Source: Bacillota bacterium (GTDB taxonomy: Bacteria > Bacillota > Clostridia > Acetivibrionales > DTU013). From it: a stretch of DNA of 64,000 nt. The position numbers and the translations under genes are program-made. Below are positions 16,599 to 25,080 of the stretch, one piece after another (position 1 is the first letter of the stretch; every line of letters begins with the position of its first letter). The notes beneath the pieces are model-generated. The model saw nothing but the letters and a program-made list of their open reading frames with translations. It was not told where the DNA came from and did no database searches. The stretch lies in contig JAFABI010000053.1 in NCBI GenBank assembly GCA_023426125.1, forward strand, positions 1 through 64,000, read 5' to 3'.

Positions 16599-17127
16599 TG
16601 TCAAGGGGACAATGTCAAGGGGACAGGTGCGTTGACATGCGCGGCAGGTTGACACTCTAATGTCAATGTACCTGTCCCCTTGACACGGGAGCAGCCATTG
16701 GCCGTCCGGCAGCTATGACCTGCATGTCAAAGGGACATGCGGCAGGTTGACACTCTAGTGTCAATGTACCTGTCCCCTTGACAATGCGCGGCAGGTTGAC
16801 ACTCTAATGTCAATGTACCTGTCCCCTTGACACACTCCACGGTGCATCCTTCCAGAAAGCTTTGGAAAGGTTGCCGTCGATGGCCGGCTTTTCCTTCGCC
16901 CTTTTGCACAGATAATGCCTGGGGGCAAAGTCAACTGGCGTTTCCTTCACAGGCTCAAGCTTCACAGCGTCACTTCCTTTCCTTCTCCATCTTTTATTTG
17001 AAATTTTTTATGCCATTGGTATGAAAAAACTTGGTCCACATGTCAAGGGGACAATGTCAAGGGGATAGGTGCGTTGACATGCGCAGCAGGTTGACACTCT
17101 AATGTCAATGTACCTGTCCCCTTGACA
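16599..17127. repeat. Repeat cluster and segmental duplication between CBM9 and GH18 genes
   Basis: Four near-identical 45-bp units begin GCGGCAGGTTGACACTCTA and end CCTGTCCCCTTGACA (16641-16685, 16739-16783, 16788-16832, 17083-17127). Preceding inverted units TGTCAAGGGGACAGGT (16613 and 17055, the latter with GATAGGT) make each block a large palindrome. In addition, 16391-16686 is copied at 16833-17127 (offset 442). The second copy carries the upstream region and first 44 codons of the CBM9 gene with scattered substitutions. The unit also recurs at 55582 and 55629. Confidence 0.85.
16833..16965 (-). pseudogene. Duplicated 5' fragment of the CBM9-like gene
   Basis: On the minus strand this repeats the beginning of the CBM9 gene (GTG AAG CTT GAG CCT ...; VDFAPRHYLC; DGNLSKAFWKDAPWS) and then breaks off at a repeat unit. 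Differences from the parent are mostly silent or conservative, so the copy is recent or was once part of a longer gene. It retains the ribosome site and could make a 45-residue truncated peptide, but no function is likely. Confidence 0.8.
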
Positions 17128-17136
17128 TGCACATAC

Positions 17137-18201
17137 TTAGGTGTGTCGCTCCCGGCCTAAAACGGAATGAATCTTATTTAAAAGCCGCCCGGTGCGGTCC
17201 AGCGGGTACTCCCAGAACATCATGCCGCCCAGGTTTCTTCTGGTTACGTAGTTTGCCTTATGCTCCAGAGACTGTTCATCCTCATAGGAGATGAACGTAC
17301 TGCCGTCAAACATGTAAGGCGCTTTCGCAGAGTCATCCCAGTACCGGGTGAAACCGTTCCGGCCGATATACTTTTCTGCCAGCTCGGAATAATTCAGCGT
17401 TCTGCGGCCTGTCGTCCCGGCTTCCTCATGCAGTCCGGTGTTTTCATTCCTGACCTTTTCCCACAGGCGGCCGTAAAAAGCTGCGCCCAGGATGATCTTC
17501 TCCGCCGGGACTCCTGTAGCAAGAAGAAGGCTGACTGCCAGATCTCCGCTTATGTCCCGCATGTCCCCCCATGGAGAAAACAGGTTTGCGTGGTGTCCTG
17601 TGATGCTTGTAAAGCTCCCCCACATGTCATAGGCCATTACATTGATAAAATCCAGCAATGGGTGTATCCGCTCCATTTCTATATCCTCGATATACTTTTT
17701 GCCTGCCCCCAGCGCAATGGTAAGCAATGGTTTTTCACTCCCCGCTTTTGCCCGCTGCTCCAGTTTTTCCCTTACCGCCTTCAGCAGCCGCGTAAAGTTC
17801 TCCCGGTCCGCCGGTCTTGCTGTGATCCCCGCCTGGGCGCAGCACGGGTATTCCCAATCGATATCGATCCCGTCAAACCCGTGCTCCGCCATAAAGCTCA
17901 CAGCACTTTCCGCAAAGACCTCCCTGCTTTCTTCCGTCAAAGCCGCATCAGAAAATCCTTCAGCCCCCCATCCCCCGATGGAGATGAGTGTTTTGAGCCC
18001 GGGGTTTTTGCTTTTCGCCCGCTGGAGCGAATCCAGCTTTTTGAGATGCCGGCCGTGTACTTTTCCGTTTTGTATAAGTCCGAAAGCGTAATTGATGTGG
18101 GTAAGCTTTAACGCATCGATGTCCTCTTCGCTCCACATCCCGCCGTCGCTTAAATACGCGATAATCCTGTGCCTGTCAATATCCTTCCCTGTCCTTGTCA
18201 T
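17137..18201 (-). CDS. Glycoside hydrolase family 18 protein (chitinase/ENGase fold)
   Basis: A 354-residue TIM-barrel enzyme. The GH18 strand motifs are SIGGWG (74-79) and FDGIDIDWEY (109-118), with the catalytic Glu117 and the DxxDxDxE pattern complete. The substrate-contact motif MAYDMWG and a chitinase-insertion-like region near 250-300 follow. The family cleaves beta-1,4 GlcNAc linkages in chitin or the N-glycan core. There is no signal peptide, so an imported oligosaccharide is the likely substrate. GGAGGAG precedes the ATG. It sits between the fucosidase and CBM9 genes, fitting breakdown of host-type glycans, but a spore-cortex role of some GH18 proteins remains possible. Confidence 0.9.
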   Translation of the reverse strand: MTRTGKDIDRHRIIAYLSDGGMWSEEDIDALKLTHINYAFGLIQNGKVHGRHLKKLDSLQRAKSKNPGLKTLISIGGWGAEGFSDAALTEESREVFAESAVSFMAEHGFDGIDIDWEYPCCAQAGITARPADRENFTRLLKAVREKLEQRAKAGSEKPLLTIALGAGKKYIEDIEMERIHPLLDFINVMAYDMWGSFTSITGHHANLFSPWGDMRDISGDLAVSLLLATGVPAEKIILGAAFYGRLWEKVRNENTGLHEEAGTTGRRTLNYSELAEKYIGRNGFTRYWDDSAKAPYMFDGSTFISYEDEQSLEHKANYVTRRNLGGMMFWEYPLDRTGRLLNKIHSVLGRERHT

Positions 18202-18322
18202 TCCGTCTCCTCCGGTCAGTCAATGCTTGGGGCACTGAAAATATCCCTTTCCTGCGTTTCCGGAACCTATCCCGGAAGCGTCATATTTTCACCCGTGCCC
18301 GGTCCATCTTGAATCCTCACTA

Positions 18323-19705
18323 CTACGCTGTAGTATCCGATAAAACAAATACGTCGCAAACGGGGGCTTTACCCTCCCGTTTGGGTATGGTCACCCTTAT
18401 GCCTCCTGCTGTTTTGCCGAAGGCGATTTTTTCATCCCCGCCGAGCATTGTTACGCCCTGGCAGGCAAAGCCCGTGGGAATGATTGCTTCGGTAACAGGC
18501 TCTTCGTTTTCATCGGCATAGAGATAAAACGCGTATACCCTGCCGTCCTTTGCCGTAAAGGCGAAACGGCCGGCGCGGTAGGGTGCGCAGGGCCTTGTGC
18601 CGTAAATGGCGTCGCCGTTTACCTTAAGCCATTCCCCCAGGTCCCGGATGGAACGCAGCGCCTGCCGCGGCAAGCGTCCGTCGGGCTGGGGACCCACGTT
18701 CAACGCCAGATTGCCTCCCTTGGCTACGATATCGATGAGCAGATGTGCCACCTTTCGCAGCGGTTTGTAATCATCCCCATAGGCAAAGGAAAAGGACGTG
18801 CCGAGGGTGATACAGCTTTCCCACGGGATGTTGAGGGGCTTTTCAGGAATTGTCTGCTCCGGCGTGACGTAATTTTCATAAGCGCCGCCGACGGTTCTGT
18901 CCGCCACAATCAAGCCGGGCTGAGTGGTCTGCCGTATCTCCTCCAAGATGTCGCAGAGCCGGATGTCCTGGTTGTTTTGCGGGCAAACCCAGCCGGCATC
19001 CAGCCACAATACGTCCACCCTGCCATACCGGATCAGCAGCTCGCGCAGCTGCTCATGGGTAAATTCTACAAACCGGTTCCAGAGTTCCGGGTGTTCCCGG
19101 GTATCGTAGGTGGTATTCCGGTTTTTGAACCGGCTGTGCTTCTGCCCCTCCGCCCAGTAATACTCGCTGTGCCAGTCCGCCTTGGAGAAATATGCGGCAA
19201 TGCCCAGCCCCTCGTTTCGGAAAGCGGCAAACAGATCTTTTACAATATCGGCGTGCTTATTGTCCCGGTAGGGGCATTCCGGACCGGTAATCCGATAATC
19301 CGTCGTCCCGGTGTCCCACATGCAAAAACCGTCGTGGTGCTTGGTGGTGAACACCAGGTACTTGAAGCCGCCTTCCCTGGCAATTTGAGCCCATTGCTCC
19401 GGCATAAAGCGCACCGGGTTGAAGGTTTTATTCAAACCGACGTATTGCCGTTTAAACAGTTCCATATCGCCGCCGACCCAGTCTATGCCGCCCCGCGACC
19501 AGTCTCCGTCCTTGTCGGACAGGGCCCAGGATTCCACGACGCCCAGCTGGCAATACGGCCCCCAGTGCATCATGATCCCCAGCTTCTGGTCCTTGAACCA
19601 TTCCAGCCTCTCCCGTACCAGGGGGTCCGCCGGTACTACATAATCCTTTTCGTCACTGTAATTGTGTACGCCTTGTTTGATCTCGTCAGACATCTCAACC
19701 TCCAT
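18323..19705 (-). CDS. Alpha-L-fucosidase, glycoside hydrolase family 29
   Basis: About 460 residues with GH29 landmarks: WFKDQKLGIMMHWGPY at the start, FTTKHHDGFCMWDT, then RYGRVDVLWLDAGW, which holds the nucleophile Asp, and KGGNLALNVGPQPDGRLP. A short beta domain follows. It removes alpha-linked L-fucose from oligosaccharides. No signal peptide is seen, so it works inside the cell. I prefer the ATG at 19705 because GGAGG lies eight bases before it. An ATG at 19765 has its GGGAGG only two bases away. It is the last gene of the long transport operon, 93 bases after a permease gene. A TACTACGCTGTAGTA palindrome lies over its stop codon. Confidence 0.9.
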   Translation of the reverse strand: MEVEMSDEIKQGVHNYSDEKDYVVPADPLVRERLEWFKDQKLGIMMHWGPYCQLGVVESWALSDKDGDWSRGGIDWVGGDMELFKRQYVGLNKTFNPVRFMPEQWAQIAREGGFKYLVFTTKHHDGFCMWDTGTTDYRITGPECPYRDNKHADIVKDLFAAFRNEGLGIAAYFSKADWHSEYYWAEGQKHSRFKNRNTTYDTREHPELWNRFVEFTHEQLRELLIRYGRVDVLWLDAGWVCPQNNQDIRLCDILEEIRQTTQPGLIVADRTVGGAYENYVTPEQTIPEKPLNIPWESCITLGTSFSFAYGDDYKPLRKVAHLLIDIVAKGGNLALNVGPQPDGRLPRQALRSIRDLGEWLKVNGDAIYGTRPCAPYRAGRFAFTAKDGRVYAFYLYADENEEPVTEAIIPTGFACQGVTMLGGDEKIAFGKTAGGIRVTIPKREGKAPVCDVFVLSDTTA

Positions 19706-19798
19706 TCCGCCGCTACCTCCGGCGGTATTAATCTCCACGAATATATTCTCAATATTCCCACGCATGGCCTCCCGTTTTACCCTGTCTCCTCATGAAGC

Positions 19799-20878
19799 TC
19801 ATCCCACAATCCCCGACCGTTCTACGCCTTCGATAAACTGCTTCTGCACAATGAAAAAGAATAAAATCAGCGGCAGAATGATCAGTAGAGAGCAAACGGT
19901 TAAAATCAACAGATCGTACGGGTTTGTGGTCAGCCTCACAATGCCCGGCGGTATTTCGGAAACGGCGTTGCCGATGGCAAGCTGCACGTTGCTCGTACCG
20001 CCGCTGACCGCACTCAGCGAGCTCATGCGGATACGCAAATAATCGTCAGTCGGATTGAACAAACGGGGAAAATACGTGTCGTTCCAGTTCCACACAAAGC
20101 TCAATATCCCCACCGTGACCAGGGCGGGCCTGGCCGTTGGCAGAACGATGCTGAAGAAGATGCGCAAAATCCCCGCGCCATCTACGTAAGCCGCTTCCTC
20201 CAGCTCCCTTGGCATCCCCCGGAAAAACTGGCGGAAGATGTACACAAAAAGCCCTGCGCTCAATCCCTGCCCCATGGCTGCCAGCAGATACATCGATACC
20301 GGCTTGCCCAGCAAATTCAGCTTGCTGCCGGTGAGGAGGGTAAAAATACCAAAAATATCAAAGTTGCGGAAAAAAACATATTGGGGAAGCATCAGGGAGG
20401 AAGGGGGCACGATAATCGTCAAAACCACCAGTCCCAGGAACAAACCGCTTCCCTTCAGCTTCAGCCTTGCCAGGGCATAACCCGCAAAGGCGGCGTTAAA
20501 CATCTGCAGCAGCATGACGACAAACGTACATCCGAAGGTATACATCAGCGCCTTTGGATAGTGCAGGATAATGGCTGCGATTTTAATGTTGTCCAGCGTG
20601 ATGGTGTCCGGAATCCATACCGAAGACATCATGCCAATTTCATAAGGATGCTTTAAGGCGTAGGAAATCATCTGCAAAAGCGGATACAGGATCATATAGG
20701 ACAGGCAAATAATCAGCGCGTACCGGAACAGCGCCATAAAAATTTGCTTGCTCCGCTTTTGTACATAGGCAAAGGTAATCCTCTTTTTCCCCCATCTTTT
20801 TCCGGAGACTCCCCTGTCTCTGTTTTCCATGTTTCTGTTCTCTGTGTTTCTGTTCTCTGCCCATACGGAATCAGTCAT
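19799..20878 (-). CDS. Carbohydrate ABC permease, MalG-like (CUT1)
   Basis: A 359-residue membrane subunit with six helices after a hydrophilic N-terminus that contains an odd short repeat (ENRNTENRNMENRD). The EAA loop is EEAAYVDGAGILRIFFSIVLP, truncated here to its conserved core EEAAYVDGAG. It pairs with the permease encoded just upstream, whose gene it overlaps by eight bases. No ATPase gene is present anywhere in the operon, so a shared MsmX/MalK-type ATPase encoded elsewhere must energise it. The C-terminal FFIVQKQFIEGVERSGIVG is typical of the family. Confidence 0.92.
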   Translation of the reverse strand: MTDSVWAENRNTENRNMENRDRGVSGKRWGKKRITFAYVQKRSKQIFMALFRYALIICLSYMILYPLLQMISYALKHPYEIGMMSSVWIPDTITLDNIKIAAIILHYPKALMYTFGCTFVVMLLQMFNAAFAGYALARLKLKGSGLFLGLVVLTIIVPPSSLMLPQYVFFRNFDIFGIFTLLTGSKLNLLGKPVSMYLLAAMGQGLSAGLFVYIFRQFFRGMPRELEEAAYVDGAGILRIFFSIVLPTARPALVTVGILSFVWNWNDTYFPRLFNPTDDYLRIRMSSLSAVSGGTSNVQLAIGNAVSEIPPGIVRLTTNPYDLLILTVCSLLIILPLILFFFIVQKQFIEGVERSGIVG

Positions 20879-21821
20879 AATAAAACACCACCCTGGAAAT
20901 TAAAAATGCAACAATGCCGATAAGGATAAGGTTCACCAGCAGATACACTGTCGTCATGGCCGCGCTGAGACCGTATTTGGCCTGGCTGAAGGCAACGTTG
21001 TACATCTGGCTGATGATCCCGTACCTTGTTCCGTCGATCATGATACTATGCCGGAAAAACGCATCGATCATGCTGTAAATCGTGGACAGCAGCACCATGG
21101 GGGATACCATGGGCAGGGTCACCTTCCAGAAGGTCTCGTAGGCCGAGGAGCCTTCAATTTCCGCTACTTCGTACAGCCTGGGCGGAATCGATTGGAGCGC
21201 CGAAAGAAAAATGATGGTCGGAACCCCGGAAATAGCCAATATGGCAAAGATACCGCTGACTGCGCCGGAAACATAGCTGACGATTTCCGTCGGAAGTCCT
21301 GTGTTGGCCAGGACGTCCAGGATGACTCCGGAGCCGAAGGCGGATATGCCGTCGTTTCCGGCAATCTCCCGGCTGATGATGTCGTTTCCCGCCAGGCTTG
21401 CGCCGGCGATGCTGGTGCCCATGATGATGGGGATGAAAAAGATGGTGCGGGCGATGCTCCGGCCGGGGTATTTCCCGTTTAACAGCAGCGCCGCCAGCAG
21501 TGAGAAAATGATCACGATCAGTACCTGGGGCAGGGTAGAGACGATCATGGTCAGCAGCAGCCGGTTAAACACCGTATCCACCTTAAAGGCCTGCACATAA
21601 TTGCCCAGGCCGACAAATTCCGTGGTAATCCCGCCCTCCACGATCTTTACCTCGTTAAAGCTGTAATAAATGGACTCCGCGAGAGGCTTCAAAAAAAACA
21701 TCAAAAACCCCAGCAGCCATGGCGCCAGGAAGACCAAGCCCCACAAGGAGGTCTTTTTTGAAAGCGCCAGCCGGTAATACCATCCGCTGTTTTTTTGTCC
21801 TGCAGCCTGTTGTTTCACCAT
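20871..21821 (-). CDS. Carbohydrate ABC permease, MalF-like (CUT1)
   Basis: A 316-residue permease with six membrane segments, beginning with LVFLAPWLLGFLMFFLKPLA. It contains the EAA motif YEVAEIEGSSAYETFWKVTL and a family-typical periplasmic region after the first helix. A longer than usual loop (residues 140-190) lies between helices three and four. I prefer the ATG at 21821, with GAGGTGACG at proper distance, over the GTG one codon earlier. It lies nine bases after the DUF5696 gene and overlaps the MalG-like gene. This is the second of two permease pairs in the operon. Confidence 0.92.
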   Translation of the reverse strand: MVKQQAAGQKNSGWYYRLALSKKTSLWGLVFLAPWLLGFLMFFLKPLAESIYYSFNEVKIVEGGITTEFVGLGNYVQAFKVDTVFNRLLLTMIVSTLPQVLIVIIFSLLAALLLNGKYPGRSIARTIFFIPIIMGTSIAGASLAGNDIISREIAGNDGISAFGSGVILDVLANTGLPTEIVSYVSGAVSGIFAILAISGVPTIIFLSALQSIPPRLYEVAEIEGSSAYETFWKVTLPMVSPMVLLSTIYSMIDAFFRHSIMIDGTRYGIISQMYNVAFSQAKYGLSAAMTTVYLLVNLILIGIVAFLISRVVFYYD

Positions 21822-21830
21822 CACGTCACC

Positions 21831-24398
21831 TCACTTTTCCTTTATCACGTAGGAAAGGGGCGGAACCGCATACCCATCCGCCGTCTGCGCCTTTCCGCCA
21901 TAATTTATATAGACGGCCAGGCCGTTTGTATACGTTACTTTGACCAGGTCGGTGCGAAGGATCTCGTGGCTTTTCATCTCGGCGTTCCTGACTTTCCGGT
22001 AAAACTCGTTGTAGGCATTGTAATACCCGCCGATTTTATCCTCCCACCGGCTGAACCTGGTCTGAAAATAGGGCTTCATGGCAATATTAACCGAACGGTA
22101 CGCTTCGGCGAACTCGCTCTCATCTCCATAGGTCAGGGTCCATTTTAAATTGCTTTTTGTCTCAACCGCTTTCAGCAAATACCGGTCAAAGCCCTGCAAG
22201 CTGTCCTGGTTAAAGGCCTCCATGGAATAGGGGATATCATTTTCCAGCACCATTTGCACAAAGGGCACGCTGAAGTCCACCGCCCGGCGGCCGCTGTCGT
22301 AAACAGGCACGTCCGCAATATATCCCGCGTAGACGTAGGCATAGCTGTTGGCGTTGGAAAACAGCAGGTTCCGCTCCCGGCCGAGGGTATCCAGCGCCTG
22401 CCTGAGCTGCACCAATGCGTCGGAGCGCAGCAATTGCCTCTTTTTACTGTAATCGCCGTACAACAGTACTCCCGCGTTGTCCACCGCCAGATTTCCAATG
22501 CCCAGTTTTTCCGTCGCCCGCAGGACCCTGTCCATGTATTCCGGCAAAAAGCCGGGGGAAATCAACCATTCCCGGATACGGGACGTTTGCCTCGTGACCA
22601 GGTGAAAGTGGGGCAGGAAAGCCCTGGTATTGTCCAAAAACCGGGCGGTATCCCTGTTGCCGCTGATCCCCTTTGTGGAATAAGCGGTTAACAGCTTGAA
22701 GGCGGGAAAAAAGGGAATGTTTTCACGCCGGGTGTACGAAAGCAGTCCGGAAAATCCGTTCTTTCCTCCGATGCTGCCCAGCACCTTGATATTGGTGATG
22801 GGAGAATTGTTTGCGCCCCCGTTGGACCAGTCGGTATACTGTAGAACGGTGTTCTTTACGCCTTCTTTTTTGAGAGCGTCAAGAATCTCCCGGGCTTCGG
22901 TAAAGGAGGTCATGCTGGTATAAGACATATAGGGAATGCCCAAAAATGTTTTTTTCTTCGGCACGCTGGCGATCATTTCCACAAACAGCGGCGAATCCTC
23001 CGGTACGGGATTTTTCTTCAAGGCGCCCTTCTGCTGCAGATAGCTCTTATATGCCTTGGCCATGCCTGTGTAGCTGGCGTCTTCTCCTTCCAGAAGCTTA
23101 TACCGCATGGTGAGGTTGCCCTTGTAGCCGGTTTCGGCATATTTGGGTACGAAATTGCCGGAGCCTACGGTCAGCGGTATTTTTTCCATATGGTACAGGT
23201 CAAATTTCACGTTGACTTTGTTGTATTCATCCACCTTTCCGGAGATGTTGGCAGTCACCGTAGCCAGTTCCGCTCCTTCCTCAATGATCCCCAGTATGGC
23301 GGCGCCGTTTTTCTTCATGCCCACCACAGGCAGCGTGGACTGCACAAAGGGCTCCGAATAGAAATAGGGATTGTTAAGCACATCCGGGCCGTAAACCGGG
23401 ATGGACAGCACGCTGGCGGCAGTGTTGCCGCTGTTGAAACGGATGATACCGCCACAGCCGTCGGGAACAAACAAATAGCCTTCGTCATAGATGTCGCCGG
23501 ACAGCAGATACGGCGTCAACGTCAAATCGGAAACGGGATACAGGCTTTCCACCTCCATCTCCCCTATCGGCACACGGACCACCAGGTCCTTGCCGTCCAG
23601 CAAATAATCCACCGCCACTGTCAACGTGATGTTTGTATTCACCTCTTCCTGGCCCCATGCTGCATTGTCCGCGGCCAGTTCCTCCTGATTGTATGCGCCC
23701 AGCTCATAGAAATACTGATACATCCTCCTGAGCTTGGGAATCGGAACGTTCGTCGCAGTGCCGTCCTTTTTTTTGGCTTCCCAGTTCCGTATATACTTAT
23801 CGCTGGTTTCGGTGTAGTAGCCGCTGGACCCAAGCATTTCCGCCCGCTGCGCATCATCCAGATGCTTCAGGACTAATGCCTCCATCCGCTCCTTGCTGAT
23901 GAACATGGGAAACATGGAGAGCTGTACCTTTGACGGCTCTCCCACGACAAAGCTGCACCGGATGCCGTTGTCGAGAGGGGTGTACTCCACCTGCTTCAAC
24001 GCGACGCTCATGGTATAGTTTTCCATGGTCACCGTGGAAGCATTGACCAGATCGGTGTAATACGTAACGGAAAAATCGGATTTTTGTATGTTCCGGATGA
24101 AGGCGTTGCCGATTTGTCCGTTCATGACCTTTGTATCGAAATATTTGCCGGTTTTCCTGGAAACAAGCCGCAGCGCGTTGACGGTTTTGTCGATGAGCAG
24201 CTCCGCTTCACTGTTTTGGGCTATGCTTTCAAAGGAAAATGCGTACTCCTCCGCATTCTTGACGCCTTCTACCGAAATGCTTTCCGAGGACGGGTTTTCG
24301 GCTGTTTCGGCCGCAGCTTCGTCGGCAGACACACCCACCGGCGTCTGAAAGACGAACAAAACCGCAAGCAAGACCGCCAATATTTTCTTCCTCCTCAT
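21831..24398 (-). CDS. Secreted DUF5696 protein, possible glycosidase-like enzyme
   Basis: An 855-residue exported protein with a signal peptide (KILAVLLAVLFVFQTPVGVSA). I recognise the overall layout as DUF5696, a family found in sugar-transport operons of Bacillota with no established activity. The N-terminal 300 residues are beta-rich (DGCGGIIRFNSGNT, SIPVYGPD). From about 490 on, the pattern changes to alternating strands and helices (ALKKEGVKNTVLQYTDWSN; GIGNLAVDNAGVLLYGDYS; VPVYDSGRRAVDF), as expected of a TIM barrel like that of GH101 or GH36-type enzymes. That reading is my inference. It is co-transcribed between the YIP1 gene and a permease pair. Confidence 0.75.
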   Translation of the reverse strand: MRRKKILAVLLAVLFVFQTPVGVSADEAAAETAENPSSESISVEGVKNAEEYAFSFESIAQNSEAELLIDKTVNALRLVSRKTGKYFDTKVMNGQIGNAFIRNIQKSDFSVTYYTDLVNASTVTMENYTMSVALKQVEYTPLDNGIRCSFVVGEPSKVQLSMFPMFISKERMEALVLKHLDDAQRAEMLGSSGYYTETSDKYIRNWEAKKKDGTATNVPIPKLRRMYQYFYELGAYNQEELAADNAAWGQEEVNTNITLTVAVDYLLDGKDLVVRVPIGEMEVESLYPVSDLTLTPYLLSGDIYDEGYLFVPDGCGGIIRFNSGNTAASVLSIPVYGPDVLNNPYFYSEPFVQSTLPVVGMKKNGAAILGIIEEGAELATVTANISGKVDEYNKVNVKFDLYHMEKIPLTVGSGNFVPKYAETGYKGNLTMRYKLLEGEDASYTGMAKAYKSYLQQKGALKKNPVPEDSPLFVEMIASVPKKKTFLGIPYMSYTSMTSFTEAREILDALKKEGVKNTVLQYTDWSNGGANNSPITNIKVLGSIGGKNGFSGLLSYTRRENIPFFPAFKLLTAYSTKGISGNRDTARFLDNTRAFLPHFHLVTRQTSRIREWLISPGFLPEYMDRVLRATEKLGIGNLAVDNAGVLLYGDYSKKRQLLRSDALVQLRQALDTLGRERNLLFSNANSYAYVYAGYIADVPVYDSGRRAVDFSVPFVQMVLENDIPYSMEAFNQDSLQGFDRYLLKAVETKSNLKWTLTYGDESEFAEAYRSVNIAMKPYFQTRFSRWEDKIGGYYNAYNEFYRKVRNAEMKSHEILRTDLVKVTYTNGLAVYINYGGKAQTADGYAVPPLSYVIKEK

Positions 24399-24414
24399 CT
24401 CCCCTGTCCCCCTT

Positions 24415-25080
24415 TTATAGTTTTAATGTGATTTCCTTATATACTGTTTGAATAAATGTAAACACTTCCCTGGAAAGCGACATAAACAGCGCCAGTACAA
24501 ATACGATAATGCACATGGCCGCTATTGTCAGCACAATCATCAGGACTGCTTTCGCGAAGGTATATTCATGGATGACCGTCAAACCGATGAACAGGTAAAA
24601 CACAAAGGCCACCGAGCCGAAGGAGTAGAAAAACAGGGCAAACGCCGCTTCGTCCACGGCGACAAAGTTTGAGACGGCCAGGGCGGCGATTCCCAGCAAA
24701 AGCTTGGGGTAGGCGGCATATGCGTATACCATGAATATTTCCTTCATTTTTCCGATGCCGTTGGTGATGGCGGTCACGCTCCAGTTCCCCACGACGAACA
24801 ACGCCACCGGCGCAAGTGTCATGAGGATCAGATAGGGCGTATTCACGGTTTTATCCTTTACATAATACCCGCCGGACAGGACAAACCCTTTGTACAGCTC
24901 GTCACAAACGGCGAACAGGCTGAGCAGGACCATCATCACGACGGCAAAGTATGGCTTTCCCCGGCTTTCATATTTCAAATCGCCAAATCCCTTAAAGGGA
25001 CGGGAGATGATGTAAAACGGGTAGGTAATGAAATCTTCTTTGAGATTTACCGCTTTCAGCCTTTGAATCCATTCATCCAT
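24415..25080 (-). CDS. YIP1 family integral membrane protein
   Basis: About 221 residues with five membrane segments after a cytoplasmic start containing FYIISRPFKGFGDLKYE, which is the usual N-terminal motif of bacterial YIP1-domain proteins. The function of bacterial YIP1 proteins is not known. It starts at ATG (25080), sharing one base with the stop of the NHL-repeat gene (TGATG), with AGGGGG as ribosome site. The tight coupling to the NHL/TPR and DUF5696 genes suggests the three work together at the membrane, perhaps as scaffold for the sugar importer. Confidence 0.8.
   Translation of the reverse strand: MDEWIQRLKAVNLKEDFITYPFYIISRPFKGFGDLKYESRGKPYFAVVMMVLLSLFAVCDELYKGFVLSGGYYVKDKTVNTPYLILMTLAPVALFVVGNWSVTAITNGIGKMKEIFMVYAYAAYPKLLLGIAALAVSNFVAVDEAAFALFFYSFGSVAFVFYLFIGLTVIHEYTFAKAVLMIVLTIAAMCIIVFVLALFMSLSREVFTFIQTVYKEITLKL

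Noticed and set aside
16599..17127. Repeat array considered as a CRISPR
   Set aside because: Units are unequally spaced, some abut each other, and they occur as inverted pairs. Spacer-like unique sequences of constant length are absent.
18743..19795. A 350-codon plus-strand frame opposite the alpha-L-fucosidase gene
   Set aside because: The minus strand carries all GH29 motifs. The plus frame has no family resemblance and no ribosome site.
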